The notes beneath the pieces were generated by a model that was not told the origin of the DNA, made no database searches, and was given only the letters and a program-made list of their open reading frames with translations. From the NCBI GenBank assembly GCA_034509425.1, contig JAVTVJ010011652.1:1255001-1319000 (forward strand): a stretch of DNA of 64,000 bases, in the 5' to 3' direction. The position numbers and the translations under genes were made by a program. Shown here in pieces: positions 1 through 13,000 of this stretch. Every line of letters begins with the position of its first letter. Positions within the stretch are counted from its first letter, which is position 1. Origin of the DNA: Eopsaltria australis. Its lineage: Eukaryota; Chordata; Aves; Passeriformes; Petroicidae.

Positions 1-3000
1 GAATAGACCTTTATGTTTCTAAGGTAATTACAGCCTTAGCTCTGGCTAGGCTGTTCTCCCCACCCTCCCCCCTTTGATAACTTCCTTGCTTCCCTCCCCA
101 GCATTGACTCTGGGAGAAAAAAAAGGGATAAATTCCTCCATTCAGAAAGGAAAATTGGAGAAATAGCTGAAAGGTGAAACAAATGTAACTAGATCCACTC
201 ATTGTGTGAAGGAAATGCAAATACAGGAAGCCAATCCACATCCGCTACCTTTGCTGTGCTTTTGGGGACAGATGTAGATTGATTTTCCTTAAATTGTGTA
301 TTCACTGGGTATTCACTGTTTTCTAGGCATTTAGAATTTTCTAGGTTATTTAGAGAGGACAAGAGTGGGTTTTTGGTACTTCATTGTTAAGCAGTTTTAG
401 AAAAACGACACATTTTGATACTGCCAGACTTTTGCAGAAAAAGGTAAAGTGAATAGAGATTTTGGAGAAGGAATTGATTGATTCACAAAACCACTGTTAT
501 CATCTGAATCTGAGATGGGGGATGGTGTATCCCACGTGAGAGCTTAAACATTCTGGAGTTTTGTAAGACCTCCTTTAGGAGGTTTCTTAGCCCTGGGTTC
601 AAGGCCAGCAGATTCAGGGGTGTGATGTAGGCTCAAGACCCCTGACATCTCTCCTAGATTTTAAACATTATGTTTATATTCTGCTCCTGATTATGTGATA
701 TATTGTCTCTGAAAGCTATGTGCCAGCTTTTGTATCGAACTTCCTCATTTCTAAAACAGAGATACCAGTGTTTTCCATTCAGAGCAGGACAGCAGAAGTT
801 TATCTCATTGATACACCCAGAGCATGCAGAGAACACCTGTAATATTTACTGGCTTGACCTTTCTAGGCATTTCTGACAATCAAACCATGGCAGTAATATT
901 CTGCATCCTTCTGAGGAGATTGGGTTAGCTTTGCAGCCCTGCTGCCTCCGTTTTGATCCCTGCCATTGCACCCCAAAGCTGGCCCAAGGTCCCTCACAAG
1001 GGATGGGGACTCTGGGGGGGTTCCTGTGTACCTGGGGGAGGATCCTGGAAGCTCTGTGCTCGCTGATTCTCTGGCTGCTGCTCCTGGTGTGCCTTTCATC
1101 CCCCACCACAGCAGCTGGCACCACGCACAGCACAGCCCCTCCTTCCCAGCCGCCTGCCTTTGCCGGTTGCTGACATTCACAAAAAGAGGAACAAGGGCAT
1201 TTTTTGCACCCTGGAAATGTGCTGCCCTCCCCAGCCCTGTCCTGCCCGTGCCTCCAGCCAGCCTCGCTGCCAGAGGGATGTTTAGAGTGAGTAGCATCCT
1301 TTGAGTGCCGGTGTAAGCAGGTGTGAGTGTGGTTGTGATTCCCACCAATGCCCCTCAAAAGCCTCGGATGTAAATTCAAAAGCAAAAGCTGCAACTTTGG
1401 AAATTCCTGGGAGCTGTGCAGCAGACAGCTCAAAGTTTTGTGGGTGCATCAACAGGGACAAGGAATGCTACCGCGTGCTCTCACTCCTTCTTTGTTTTTT
1501 TCCCTTTTGTTTAAATTCTTTGCTTCATCTTTTTTTTCCCCAGTTGCTACAGAATTCAAGGGGGACAGATGGGTGCCCATCAGGATCAGGCCCTCATTTA
1601 GGACTCCTTCTATTTTACTAATCTACTGCAAAAAGGAGTTCTATACTCTGGTGGTTCTCTGCCACCTGGCAGGGAAAACAGAAAATATCCAGCAGTTTCT
1701 TATAGGCTCACCCAGAGTTTAATACCCCTCCTGCCACATCAGGAGAAGAAAGGAGGAGTGGGTGGAAACTTTTTAGAAGTATCAAATCAGTCAAAATGCT
1801 GATTTATTTTCTTAAAAGCTTGGTGGAGATTAACCCCTGTGACATTTACAACACACATACATTAACTGGATTGAAATACCACTAGAGCTGTAAATGTGAG
1901 GGGGAGTGGAGGGAAATGATTGGAATGGGGAGAAAAAAAGTTTGACATATTCACTATACACTCACCTCCCAAAGGAGGAAGGAGTGGTTTTCAGAGACTG
2001 CTTCTCTCCCTGTTATTTTTTTTTAAGTGCAGGAATACTGAGGGGAAAGTACAGATTGACACACACCAGCAGAAGCTCATAAGCAAGGCTTCATCTGAAA
2101 GCTTTCTCTGAGCAGTCCAGTGAAAAACCAGAACTGCTCTGGAGCAGTTACTTTTCACCCCACTTGAAAAGAAATAATATTTTTTAATGTTTCTAATGAT
2201 CTGCTGTGGTTTCCAGGGACAGCTCTTGCTTTGAGGTAAGGTTTGTCCTCTGCTCTGACTCTGTGCAGTGTCAGAGAGGCTTGCAGAGCTGGGGGAGACA
2301 CAGTGGGGTTTGCAGTAGGATTTCTTGGGTTAGTTCTTGGTTAGTTCAGTCTCTTCTGCTGCCTCAGTTCAGACAACTGCAGGGCTGTTCTATAATAAGG
2401 ACTTACATGGGTGACCCTGGAACAAGCCCTGCTCACCTTACTCATGTGAATAATCAGCTCAGTTCAGGAGACAGAGCATGATTCACCTGCAGATGACCCA
2501 CAGACTGAGGTCTGGATCTACAGAACTGATTCTGATTTTTTTTTTATTGAAACTCCTCAATCATGCCACCTTTTCAACCAGCAAAGCTCTGTGCTTGCTG
2601 AGCAGCTCCTCCAGCACATCTTAGGGGGTGCACATAGAAACACTCACCCAAACCCTGTCTCCCTGAGTCCCTTTGAGTTCTTTCCTGCCTTTGCTTTCAT
2701 TGCAAAGAAGTTATTAGAAACAAAAATATACCCACAAAACATCCAAAATTATTAAAACATGTCTGTATACTTTAAAAAGACAAATAAATTCTGGGAAAAG
2801 GAATGTTATCAGCCTTTTTATTCTGCATTGAAGTTTTAACATTTCCCTTCATTTAACTTTTCAGCTTCCAAGGGAAATTTTATTCTAGCTTGATCATCCT
2901 CTTTTTCGTCCATTTTTAAGGTGCTTTTGTGGTCCCACCTTATTTCTGACATATACCTTACCACAATATTTTCAAGCAGCTGGTCCAGAAAATGCCATGC

Positions 3001-5929
3001 CAGAGACAGAGTAATTTTATCATGATGAGAGCAGTGAATCAGCCATTCAAATCAAAAAGGCACCTTGAGATAACTGAACAAGATCAAATTCTGATACCTA
3101 CTCTTTCTTAATTTGGCATTAAAATATACTTATGTTTTTATATGAGCCTGGAAAATGCTAACAATGTGATTTGCAAACTTTAGATGCCCAGAAGTGCTTT
3201 AGGAGATCAGCAGGAGAATGCAGCACTTTCTGCTGTTCTCTCCAAATGGATACTCCACATTTCTGAGGCGCTTTGTGTTCGGGGGGTTGGTTTGTTTGTT
3301 TTACAGTAATTGTGCAAGAATCGTGTCTTTGTCTTACCTTCCAACTCTAACCATGGGCCCCTGTTCTTTGAGCAGAAAATCTCTGCTGATTAAGGAATCT
3401 AACATTTCATATGCCCTTTTTTTTCCCCCACTTGTACTGCAAAAGCTCATGAAAAACTACATCTGAGCAGTTGTTCTTTGGTGAAAGAATTGCTACTGTA
3501 GCTTCCTTTCTGTGTACATTGGTGTGCTATGGAAGCTTTTATTACTGGGTTTTTGCATTCAACACCTTGAAACACTTCCATGAAAAGAGTCTCCTAAGTG
3601 TTTTGTCCTTGCCTAGAGCAGTGTCTAATGAAAAATAATCATTATGAGCAAATTCGGACACGAAAATATACCAAATATATCTCACTCAAAAACTTGCATT
3701 CCGCAAATTATAATAATACACACAGACTGTATATCTGTCTGCTTTATCAGGCTGTGGGAGGCAAACTCCTTTGACCTATGAAGTTGATCTGTGAACTGTG
3801 TCAAAAAATTCAAAACCTCACGGTTGAGGTTTGTGCATTCTATTAGCATAATTTACCACCCAAGCTGTAAATGTACACTTTGCACAATGGCATGCTGAAC
3901 AGATAGCATTTTACAACTTCCTAAGGGGGAGTGTTGATATCTAACATTTCTTGTGTACGTTTGATTATAAGTTTGCCATAATAGCTGCCTTTTTTCCCCT
4001 TTCCCGTCCTTCCCGTCCTCCCCCTCTGCCCCTGCCCCCACCCTGGTTGCTCTGCAAGTACCTAATAAAAAATGTCCTCTCTGCTTCAGGTCCTGGGTGC
4101 TGATTTGTGCCACAGAATGGGCCAGCAGAACCCATAGGGAAACTAACTTTGGTCTGGATTTACCCAGCTCCTCCTGAGGAGGACAGAAAAAGGGATGTCA
4201 GACCCTTGGGCTGCATTTGGGTTCCTTCAGCTTTCCCAAACACTGTTGGTGCATTGGAAATAAAAAAATGGAAGAAAGATCCAAACCTGAAGCTGAAATA
4301 CAAGAAGATCTTGGCTTTTTCTTTTTTTTCCCCTTTTTGGATGTGTGTGTGTGTGCAAAGGGTGTTTGTAGAGCTTACTCCATGGTTACTAAAGCTTTGT
4401 ATGACCAATTCAGAATCAGCAAGATGATGTGTGCCATCCCCCCCTCTGCCATAACCCCTCTGGCTACACCCTCCCCTCGCCCTTTTTTTTTTTTTTTTAA
4501 TTCCTGAAATTAAAATGTGTTGGAATGCTCAGTGCTGCTTTTCACTCTCTTTTCAATGGGCCCTTTAGTTTTTCACACCAAGGTGTCCTTTGGGGTGCCA
4601 GGTCAGGCTACCAAAACAGCTTCTAGGAGGGGATTAGGACCAATTAACATCTTTGTACACAAAAGCCACTGGCAGCTGAACAGGCGGCCTGGTGGCCTGC
4701 TCGGGAGCTGCATTTTAAATAGGGGCCTTCTGTACTTGAGCTCAAGTGGGAAGAGGCGGAGAAAGTTTTTATTTATAATTGAAAATGCTGCTCCTGGATA
4801 AAGTCTAATGAAAGGCAGAGTGGTGTTCAAAAGTATCTAACAAATACCATTTGAATATTGGCCTTTATTGTATGATTTCCATCAAGGATAGCATAACAAT
4901 ATAGGCATTTCTCCTACATATTGAGATGAAGTGATTTTTCTTGTGGAGGAAAACAGCTTCATCCACACATTGCACCGGCCCTTCTGGTTTTCATTTCATG
5001 TTTTAAATTCAGCTTTACACTGAAGACGCCTGGTAGGATGGCTACTCAAGAGTGATGTATTGCCATAAATCTGTTTTTGAAGGGAATTCTGCCTTCATCT
5101 ACCTGATCCACCAAAGCTCAAGTCCATGGAAGAAAAAAAAAAAAGAGAGAATATAAGTATATTCATCAGGATGGAGGGGGAGGGAGTTTTACAGGGAATC
5201 ACAGTGTTCCATATGAGTAAATTTGCATTTATAACCCTTGGGTTTGTGCAAAGAGGGAAAAAATGAAGAGCTCCAAGTCTGAAGTGCTGAATTCAGCTGA
5301 GTCAGACCCTTGGCAAAGGTAATGGCCTTAGCAGCTTGGCCCTGGGTGCTTTGCACCTGACTTAATATCTTTGCTCCCGCTCTGCTTTGTTTTCAGTGCG
5401 TATCACTTCTAAATCATCACTCCTGCAATCTGATCAGGCATTAAAGCAAAGGCAAAGGGAAAGAAATATATGGTGTGAGAATTACTATGGTACAGAACCC
5501 AGCAATTTGCAAGGGCTCGTAAGTGGGAGTTGTGTGAACTCGCGGCGATGCCACTGCGCTTGTAACGAAACTGATTTCTGTGTTTCCAGGATGAGCTGCT
5601 TTCAAGCACAGTATTTCTAATCACTGCATAAGCATTCCTCCTCCCCCTTCCACAACAGTAATAACAGGACACTTTTGTGTACTTTTATCACTCGGATAGA
5701 AAAGTAATTTCCAGGAGTTTCCTAACTGTGTGTTTGGTAGGGGAAAGGTTCATGACAGGAAATAACAGCACAAATGCAATAAGTTCAGAAGGCGAGCAGG
5801 TACTGACATCCCGATTGGTATGATTTCAAATCAGGGAATTATAATGTGAAAGGATGGTGCACAGAAGTTTCAGAGAGGCTGAAAGTAAATCAGAGGGAGA
5901 TCAGAACTTCAGTCAGCCTGTGATGGCTT
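1..5929. other. 5' intergenic DNA, no gene recognised
   Basis: I see no coding region I can support here. Open frames are short, overlap on both strands and match no family I know. A locally GC-richer patch at about 930-1270 is open in several frames at once, which reflects composition rather than coding. There is a 16-base T run at 4483-4498 and a short GT run near 4340. No tRNA, rRNA or recognisable transposon was seen. The stretch lies about 18-24 kb upstream of SHTN1. Confidence 0.6.
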
Positions 5930-7060
5930 GGCCGTAATGATGCACATGAAGGATGCAGCACAGCACTGACACAACACAGAAATGACACACAGTCATTTGC
6001 CACTGTTTTTATTCACATATTTTTGGTAAGCAACAAAAACATGGATTTCTGTCCAGGCTGACGTGACTAGGAAAACCCTAATCACGATCATTTTCAACCT
6101 CCTGGTTTATACAAATAAAGAGAGATTCCACTTAGCGCGACGTTCTGCAGCAAACATTAATACACTCGCTATGTGTGGCTTTGCTCCTTCCTACCCCCTC
6201 TTTAGTTTCAGATACTGTATTGTATTTCTTCCGACATGTTGATTCTACCTAATGTTAAATGGTAATTGGCAGTAGTATAGGTGGAGAGAGAAACATTGTT
6301 ATATTTTGTTCATTTTTCACACTTCAGCAGTTATTCCTTTCTCTCCACGGCTGTACGCTTATTAGTGTATGAAATGCAGGTGTGTGGGAAATGGCAAGCA
6401 CACATTGACAGGTTATTTTGTTGGCCACTGCCTAATTAGTAGCATAGTGGATGCACCCTGCTAAGCTTTAGTGTGGTGCAGTAGAGCTGGTCTGTTCTAA
6501 TTTCCTCACAGCTTTGATATTCAGCAAGAGATTGACGGTTAGCACAAAGAGCCAAAGCGCGACGGAGGCCTGCAGAAACAATGGCCCTTCTTGCTTGTAG
6601 ACACCACAGATGTGAGAGAAAGCTGACTAAAAACAATTGGCCGACACTGTCTAATTGTCTCCAATGTCAGCATCATTAATGTTTTCCCATGTAAAAAGTA
6701 AAAGGCCAAGGTTGTATCCTCCCTTTATTTTGAGTCACATGATTATGTAACTTACTGAGATTCAGATTAAGTGTTAATTGTATTTGTGCAATAAAGAAAC
6801 TGAAGCTACCTTGAATTTAATGAATATGTACTTAATTAATTTTGACAGCCTTTATCTTTATTACCTATTGAATAATCACAATCAGAATTAATAACATTTA
6901 TAGGCAATTAAAATTACAGCCTATTTAATGATAATATATGTTTACATCTTTTGCTGAGATACAAATTATGAATACTTATTAGCAAAGAAGTTGTTTCCCT
7001 GCCAGGAGGGTTTCTTGTCTGTGTTAACAGCAACAAACAACAATAATCAGTTCAATGTGT
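5930..7060. promoter_or_regulatory. AT-rich tract resembling conserved non-coding elements
   Basis: This repeat-free tract has many TAAT/ATTA homeodomain-type cores, for example CTAATTAG near 6432 and TTAATTAATTTTGACAG near 6834 (the latter includes a TGACAG MEIS-like site). It also has AACAAT and AACAATTG SOX-like sites near 6578 and 6633. It contains no long open frame. Composition and motif density resemble the non-coding elements that surround vertebrate developmental genes. That conservation is an inference: no alignment could be made, and no enhancer activity can be read from sequence alone. Confidence 0.35.
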
Positions 7061-10000
7061 AATAGTGCCTTTCACATCAGACAATCTCCCAAAGCACTGC
7101 ACAAGGGCACATGAGAAAAGGCTTCGTGGAATTTAAAGGTAATCACTAAATGGCAAAAATTGTAGTGTGCCTGGAACAAATGCTTCAAAATTGCATGCAA
7201 TAAGACAAGGCCAACAACATTTGAGCAGTTTCAAAGCTCTATTTTATCACAGAAAAAATAATGAGAATAAGAAGGGTCCATTGAGGATGCAACATCAAAC
7301 TCCTTGCTGACCCAGTAATACCAGACCAAAGATTGAGGAGCTACAAAACAGAGTATCTCCACTGGTACCAGGATGGCTAAAAGCCTTTTGGCACTGAGGT
7401 TTTACACAGAAATCCTAATTCCCTGGTACTACAGAAGGAGCACAGACACAGCTCTGATTCTACCAGTGCCCACAAGAGTAGGCAGCTTGATGTGAAATAG
7501 AGTAAATCATACAAATAAAGATGCTTTGGAACAGTGAGTCCTCTCTGCCACTGTCCAGAACTAGTAGGGGGTCATTGGAAAATTAAAAGAAAAAGGAAAT
7601 AGGTCCAAAGAAGGGAGGAGGATCAGGCCTGGGGTTTGACAGGTATAACTCAAACCAAAAAAATGCACCAGAGAGAGCCCAACTGGTGCACATGCCCAGA
7701 GAGATGCTGCACACACACGCTCACTGAATCAGTCTGCACAAGCCATTTCACTCTTTGGATGCTTGTTTTCTTAACATCTCTCCCTTGTCTTTGTCCCACC
7801 ACACAGCCACTGTCCCCAGAGAGCTGCACAACTTTCACTAAAGACAGGGACTTTGCATAACCCAGCTCAGAAGACAACTGGGTCTGGTACCCATGACCCA
7901 TGAGAAATAAGCAGCTGCCTCACCAGGCCTGTGGCAATGTGATAAGTCCCCATAAAGCCAGGATTCAAAGAAGGCATGTCCACACTCTCATGCTCAGAAT
8001 GAACTTTGTTTTGCCTTCCCAATCTGCTGCCCCTCAGTGCCCACCTTGGTTTTGCAGGGAGAAGCTTCTTTCTCACTTCTGGCCCCAAATCATCAGGAAC
8101 AGCCACTTGAAAAACCTATGTCAGCATAGTAATACTGAGTGCCTAAAATCTCAGTGCAGGAGAGAGCAGGGGTGCTGGGTGACAGCTGGGTGACACCCAT
8201 GTCTCAACCACAATGCCCAACGCATAGGCTGGTTTATGCTAATTAAAAAAAAACAGACCAAGCCAAACCAAACAAAATCCCAAAACACCAAACTAGCAAG
8301 ATGCAACACAGCCCTTGCATTATTTCATGTGTTTTGAAAGTTAAAAAGAAGCCCTCAAAATGCAATTATTTCTGTCTCAAGCCACAGTTTGCCTATGAAA
8401 TACCAAGGGCCACCTCCAGTGTAGTGCAAACACAGCCCATCAAGATGACCTAGCCCTGAGCAGCAAGGTTATAAGCCAGGCTGGACCTGTTGACCCTGGG
8501 GACAGTTATTTATTCCTGGACTTCCTTTGTTTATCAGCATAGATACAGCATTTTTAACACCTTCTGAATGATCAAGCATTAGAAAACAGCACTGACTTCA
8601 AGGTAAGATTCTGCCAACTCCCTTCTTGCACAGGGAGACAACCAGCTACTGCTGGGCATCGACAGAACAAACAAACAATACATCACTTTATAATAGCTAC
8701 TGTGCATGAAATCATTATGTTATATTATAAAATAAATCTCTATATATTGTTATGTTATTTGTTAAGCTGTGAAGTGCATAAATAGTAGTTCCACAACACT
8801 GATTGCCTGCTGCATTCTCTTTATTCCAATGTAAGATCTGCCTCTTAAGGCCCATAATTCATCAACTTTATTACACTTAAGACACTGACTTCTCTTTTCC
8901 ATCAGGCATAAGGAAGTGAATCATTCATCCTTCATGCAGCTGTGTGCTCTTACAGCATCTTTTTTTTTTTAAAAAAAGTGTACTTGGTTGTATTTAAGAT
9001 AATTGCGAGCTCAAAGCCTGTTTCCTCCAATCTAGGGTTGAACATTAACCTCTCCTGCACTGCAAAGCAGATGCAAGGAGGCTGTGCTACTCACAGAGTG
9101 TGTTTGACTTCTGATGGAACGACAGCCAAAGGTGAGACCTTGGGGACTGTTCTCCAAGTGATTATATTCAGGGATTTGGGGTTTTTTACCCATTCTAAAG
9201 GTGCTGGAGCTCAGTACTAGCCAAGCAGTTAATTTTCAGTTATTGCCTGTGTGATGTTTTTTTCTACACACCCCACAGTGCAATGTACTGGGTGAGCCTG
9301 CCTGAAAGCAAACACAGGGTGTCCAGAGGAGCTGAGAGTGTGTCCCTGCATCTCTAAGTGAATACAACACTCCCATCAAATTGATAAGTTTGTTGTACAG
9401 GCCAGTGATGAGAGTTGGAACTTGTCAAACAGCACAAGTACTGGCCCATGTGGAGGGCTGTGCCTTGCTGACCAGCCATGGGACATCCCCAGGGCTCCCT
9501 GTGCTGCCCAGCAAACATGGATTTAGCAGGGCCTGCAGCACAAATGCACTGCTTAAAGCACAGCAGTGGGCACCAGCTCATTGAGGAGAGCGGCCCAGCA
9601 TTACTGGCCCTGGCACAACATTTGTTCCTGCTGCAGAAGACAATCCAATTATCCTTTTCTCAGACACTACCTACCTTGGAAGCCAGGATTCCTTTAATTG
9701 TGGTTTGCATAAACAAATATGAGGTATCAGCTTGGTTTTCTTCAATTAATTTACTGGCAAAGGATAAACTCCAGGGCTCTGCAACTTCCAGGGCATTTTC
9801 TCTTCCTTGACATGGCAGAGTAAGCAATGCACTACTGAATGACTTGTTTGAAGTGAAATTATGCCCTTATAAACTGCCCTTGCATTCCTCAAAGACATTC
9901 AGTGGCTGCGCAGCACACTCAGTTATAACCATACCTGACAACAAAATGACAGGGGGTGAGCACTTGGAAAAAACGTGGTCATAAAAAAAAAATCACAGGT

Positions 10001-13000
10001 TGTGCCTGAAGTGTACATCTACAGGAAAAAGCTCCGTTTTAGTGCAGGACATTTTGAAGAAGTCTTTAGCAGTGTCTTCACCATCTGCTTTGGGAGGCTC
10101 TGATATCTAAATGTTGCTGCAGGATTCAGCAACAAGGAGCTTCTGCACTTAATAAATCCTAATGTTATCCTTAAAAACCTTTGGGCTTTTTGCAATGTAC
10201 AGATTACACTGATTTTCCTGCTAAAAATACAAACTTTAAGCTATGCTTCAAAACCCAATCCTCCACAAGTACTCCCCTTACCTTTTTTTCAGTGCCTATT
10301 TTATCTTTCCATTCAGTTTTCACCTGAATGCATTTTGTTTGACTTAATAAAATGAAGTTTCAATAAATTTCATCCATCAGGGAGATCAATAAATGAAGCA
10401 AATCTTAGTAGAAATAAGGAGGCCAAGGAAAAAAAAGAAGGTGAATTTTGTAGTTTCAGTCACTCAGATAATGGCAGCCTGCAGTAATGTATGCAAGAAC
10501 AACAGTATCACCTTGTAATCCATTATGAACCAAGGTGTTAGCTTTGCTGCATGGTCTTGTTTTCATGTTTAAGACTTCCCAGTGGCTTTTAGTACTTTAC
10601 ATCTTCATTAAGGATTTTAAAAGCAAGTATCTTTGCTTACATTTAAAATACTTTCCTGGTGCTGTGATGAAGCACAGTCACTTGCTAATGGATTTCTGAA
10701 TGCCATTTTCATTACAATATTTTTACAAGACCCCTCTCTTTCTCTGTTATTACATTTGCTTTTGTGAAATGGTTGAGACTGCTCATCATGTACTTTAGGT
10801 CCTTTAAATATTGTTCCTGTTTACCATCATAGGAGATAGTTGGTGTTTTATTCATATAAGAATAAAGCCATATTCCAGTTTGTATTTGGCAGCTAAGTGA
10901 GTTTATGCAGAACTTACATTTATCCCTGGGATGGGTTAGGCCATCCTTCAGTATGAATCAGTAATGCAGTTAACTTTAAACTATATTCATGTAATATTGG
11001 CTGAGGCATTAGTCAATGAAGTCTTTATATTTGTAAGTGTCCAGGGGTTCCATAATTCCATTATTCCATAACAGTAAACTTGGCTGCATGGGATAAATGG
11101 TATTTAGGGGAGCTGAAGTATTGAGAACTTTGCTGCTGGCCATGTTTGACTTCTTGGTGGCTCCTCCAAGGTGTCCACCTGAAAACACAGTGTTAGATTC
11201 TCTCCTGACCTACTTCAAGACAAAGTTGGCAGGCAATTGAGCTGGTTATAACACCAATATTCCAACAGCAGGCTCACTGTCACTGTCCTCTGCTGCACTC
11301 ATCTCTCTTCATTTAATTTCATGGGAGTTGGACCTGACTTTTGTTCCTTGGATATAGTTCTCCAAGTTTATGTCAACAGAGATGCACTTGTACTTTAAAC
11401 AGGACTAATCTAAAATGAGTGTGGTTCCTGGCTGCCCAGGACACTGAGCAAACCTATGAAGAATGACTGCCCCAAATATCAGTAATGTTGAGTTAAGACA
11501 CAGCGGTTTATTGCAGAGCTTTCGCAATGTATTTTTACAAGTGTTTTTCAGCCATTTCTGCCCCAGTATGTCAACAAGCTCACTTAGAGGCTCAGAATTT
11601 GCTCCAATGGGTAGAAGTCAAGGAAAGAAAAACATTTCTTGAGATTGATGAGTGTTATATTCTGCCTTAATGCATCTTTTAACTGACCTGTCAGAAATAT
11701 TTCAGACCTATGTATCCTGAAAATCTTCTTTCAGTTCATCTGTGATATGTGTGCTGATGGCTCTCCTCCCTTGGACCAATGATAACAATGCTTTATAGAA
11801 TTTCTGCATAGCTAAAAGCAGATGCTACCCTTATGAGGGTGATGAATCCCACGTGTTGAATGTGCCAAAGCAAGGACAAAAGGGCCACAGTCATGAGCTC
11901 AAGGTCTGCTGACAGGCAAAAGGAAATGGAAAAAACAGCAAGAGACGCAGTCTAATGGCAGCACTGGTACTGCTTCCTTTATACCAGTCTCTGCCTTATC
12001 TATTGAAGCTGACTATTTTTTTGGGAGGGGATTAGGGTGGAGAGCTTCAGCTGGTACAGTGTCTGCAAGAGTTTTTGTAGCAGTTAGGATGAGGAGCACA
12101 GGGTTCAGCTAGAGTCGCTCAGGTGCCATTGCAGTGCAAACAAACTGAACAGAGCCCTGAGCAATCCCAGGTGTGCAATCCCACAGCTCCAAAGAGTGGG
12201 TGGTGGGCATTGTGAACAGAGGGGAGCTGGAACCTGAAGGGACCTGGAAAATACCTGATCAGTGCAATGCTTTCCATTGGCTGAGCAGCCGAAAGAAATG
12301 AAGAGGGCAGAAAGGCAGGGGGAGACAAAGTACACACCAGAAGGCTGATTTCCTATGCTAAATACTGCCCACCTCATTGAACTCTCATTCCTACTGGGCT
12401 TTGACCTAGTCTTTTGTTTGTTTGGTATTTCCCCTGCTAATTCCTTTTCCATACATTTCTGTCCAACTTGCATTACTTGACCATCTGCACACACCTTGAA
12501 CTTGCTGCAGTTCCACTGAGGCAGTTGGCTTCCTCCCACACATTAGAGAACTGGAAAGCAATTGGTATTTTGAAGATATTTCCTCCTAAGCTCTGATGGG
12601 AGGACGATTTTTTGTTGTTTGACAAAATCCAGTTGGTTCTTAAACTGGAGCTCAAGGCTCAGATATATTTCAAAAGTATTACTGAGATACTAAGAGACCA
12701 GGGATAAAGACAGCAGAGCATTAGAAACAGCAGAGCTAGAAAATTTATATTTACTGAAAGTGTGACTGGGTTTCAGTAGCTTTGGATATACAGGAATGTG
12801 TTCTAGTAAGACTGCATAAGAGAGGAAATTGAAATTAAAACTGTTCATCTTCAGGTTGCCAACTCAGGGTCGAGATTTATTTGCTGATAAAATAAATCTA
12901 GCTTCTAGAAAGAGACAGAAAGGTATTAGCATCTGTCAGCATTGGTAAATTGTATGAATGACTTGTGAATGGAACAATTTAGAGTGTTTTTTGACTGCAG

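Noticed and set aside
846..1433. 195-codon frame on the minus strand with overlapping frames on both strands
   Set aside because: It is open in several frames at once in a GC-richer patch, shows no recognisable domain and has no convincing splice or promoter context. It is better explained by base composition.
12105..12655. Overlapping minus-strand frames including a 144-codon one
   Set aside because: No recognisable domain, no start context or splice signals, and overlapping alternative frames. Treated as chance.
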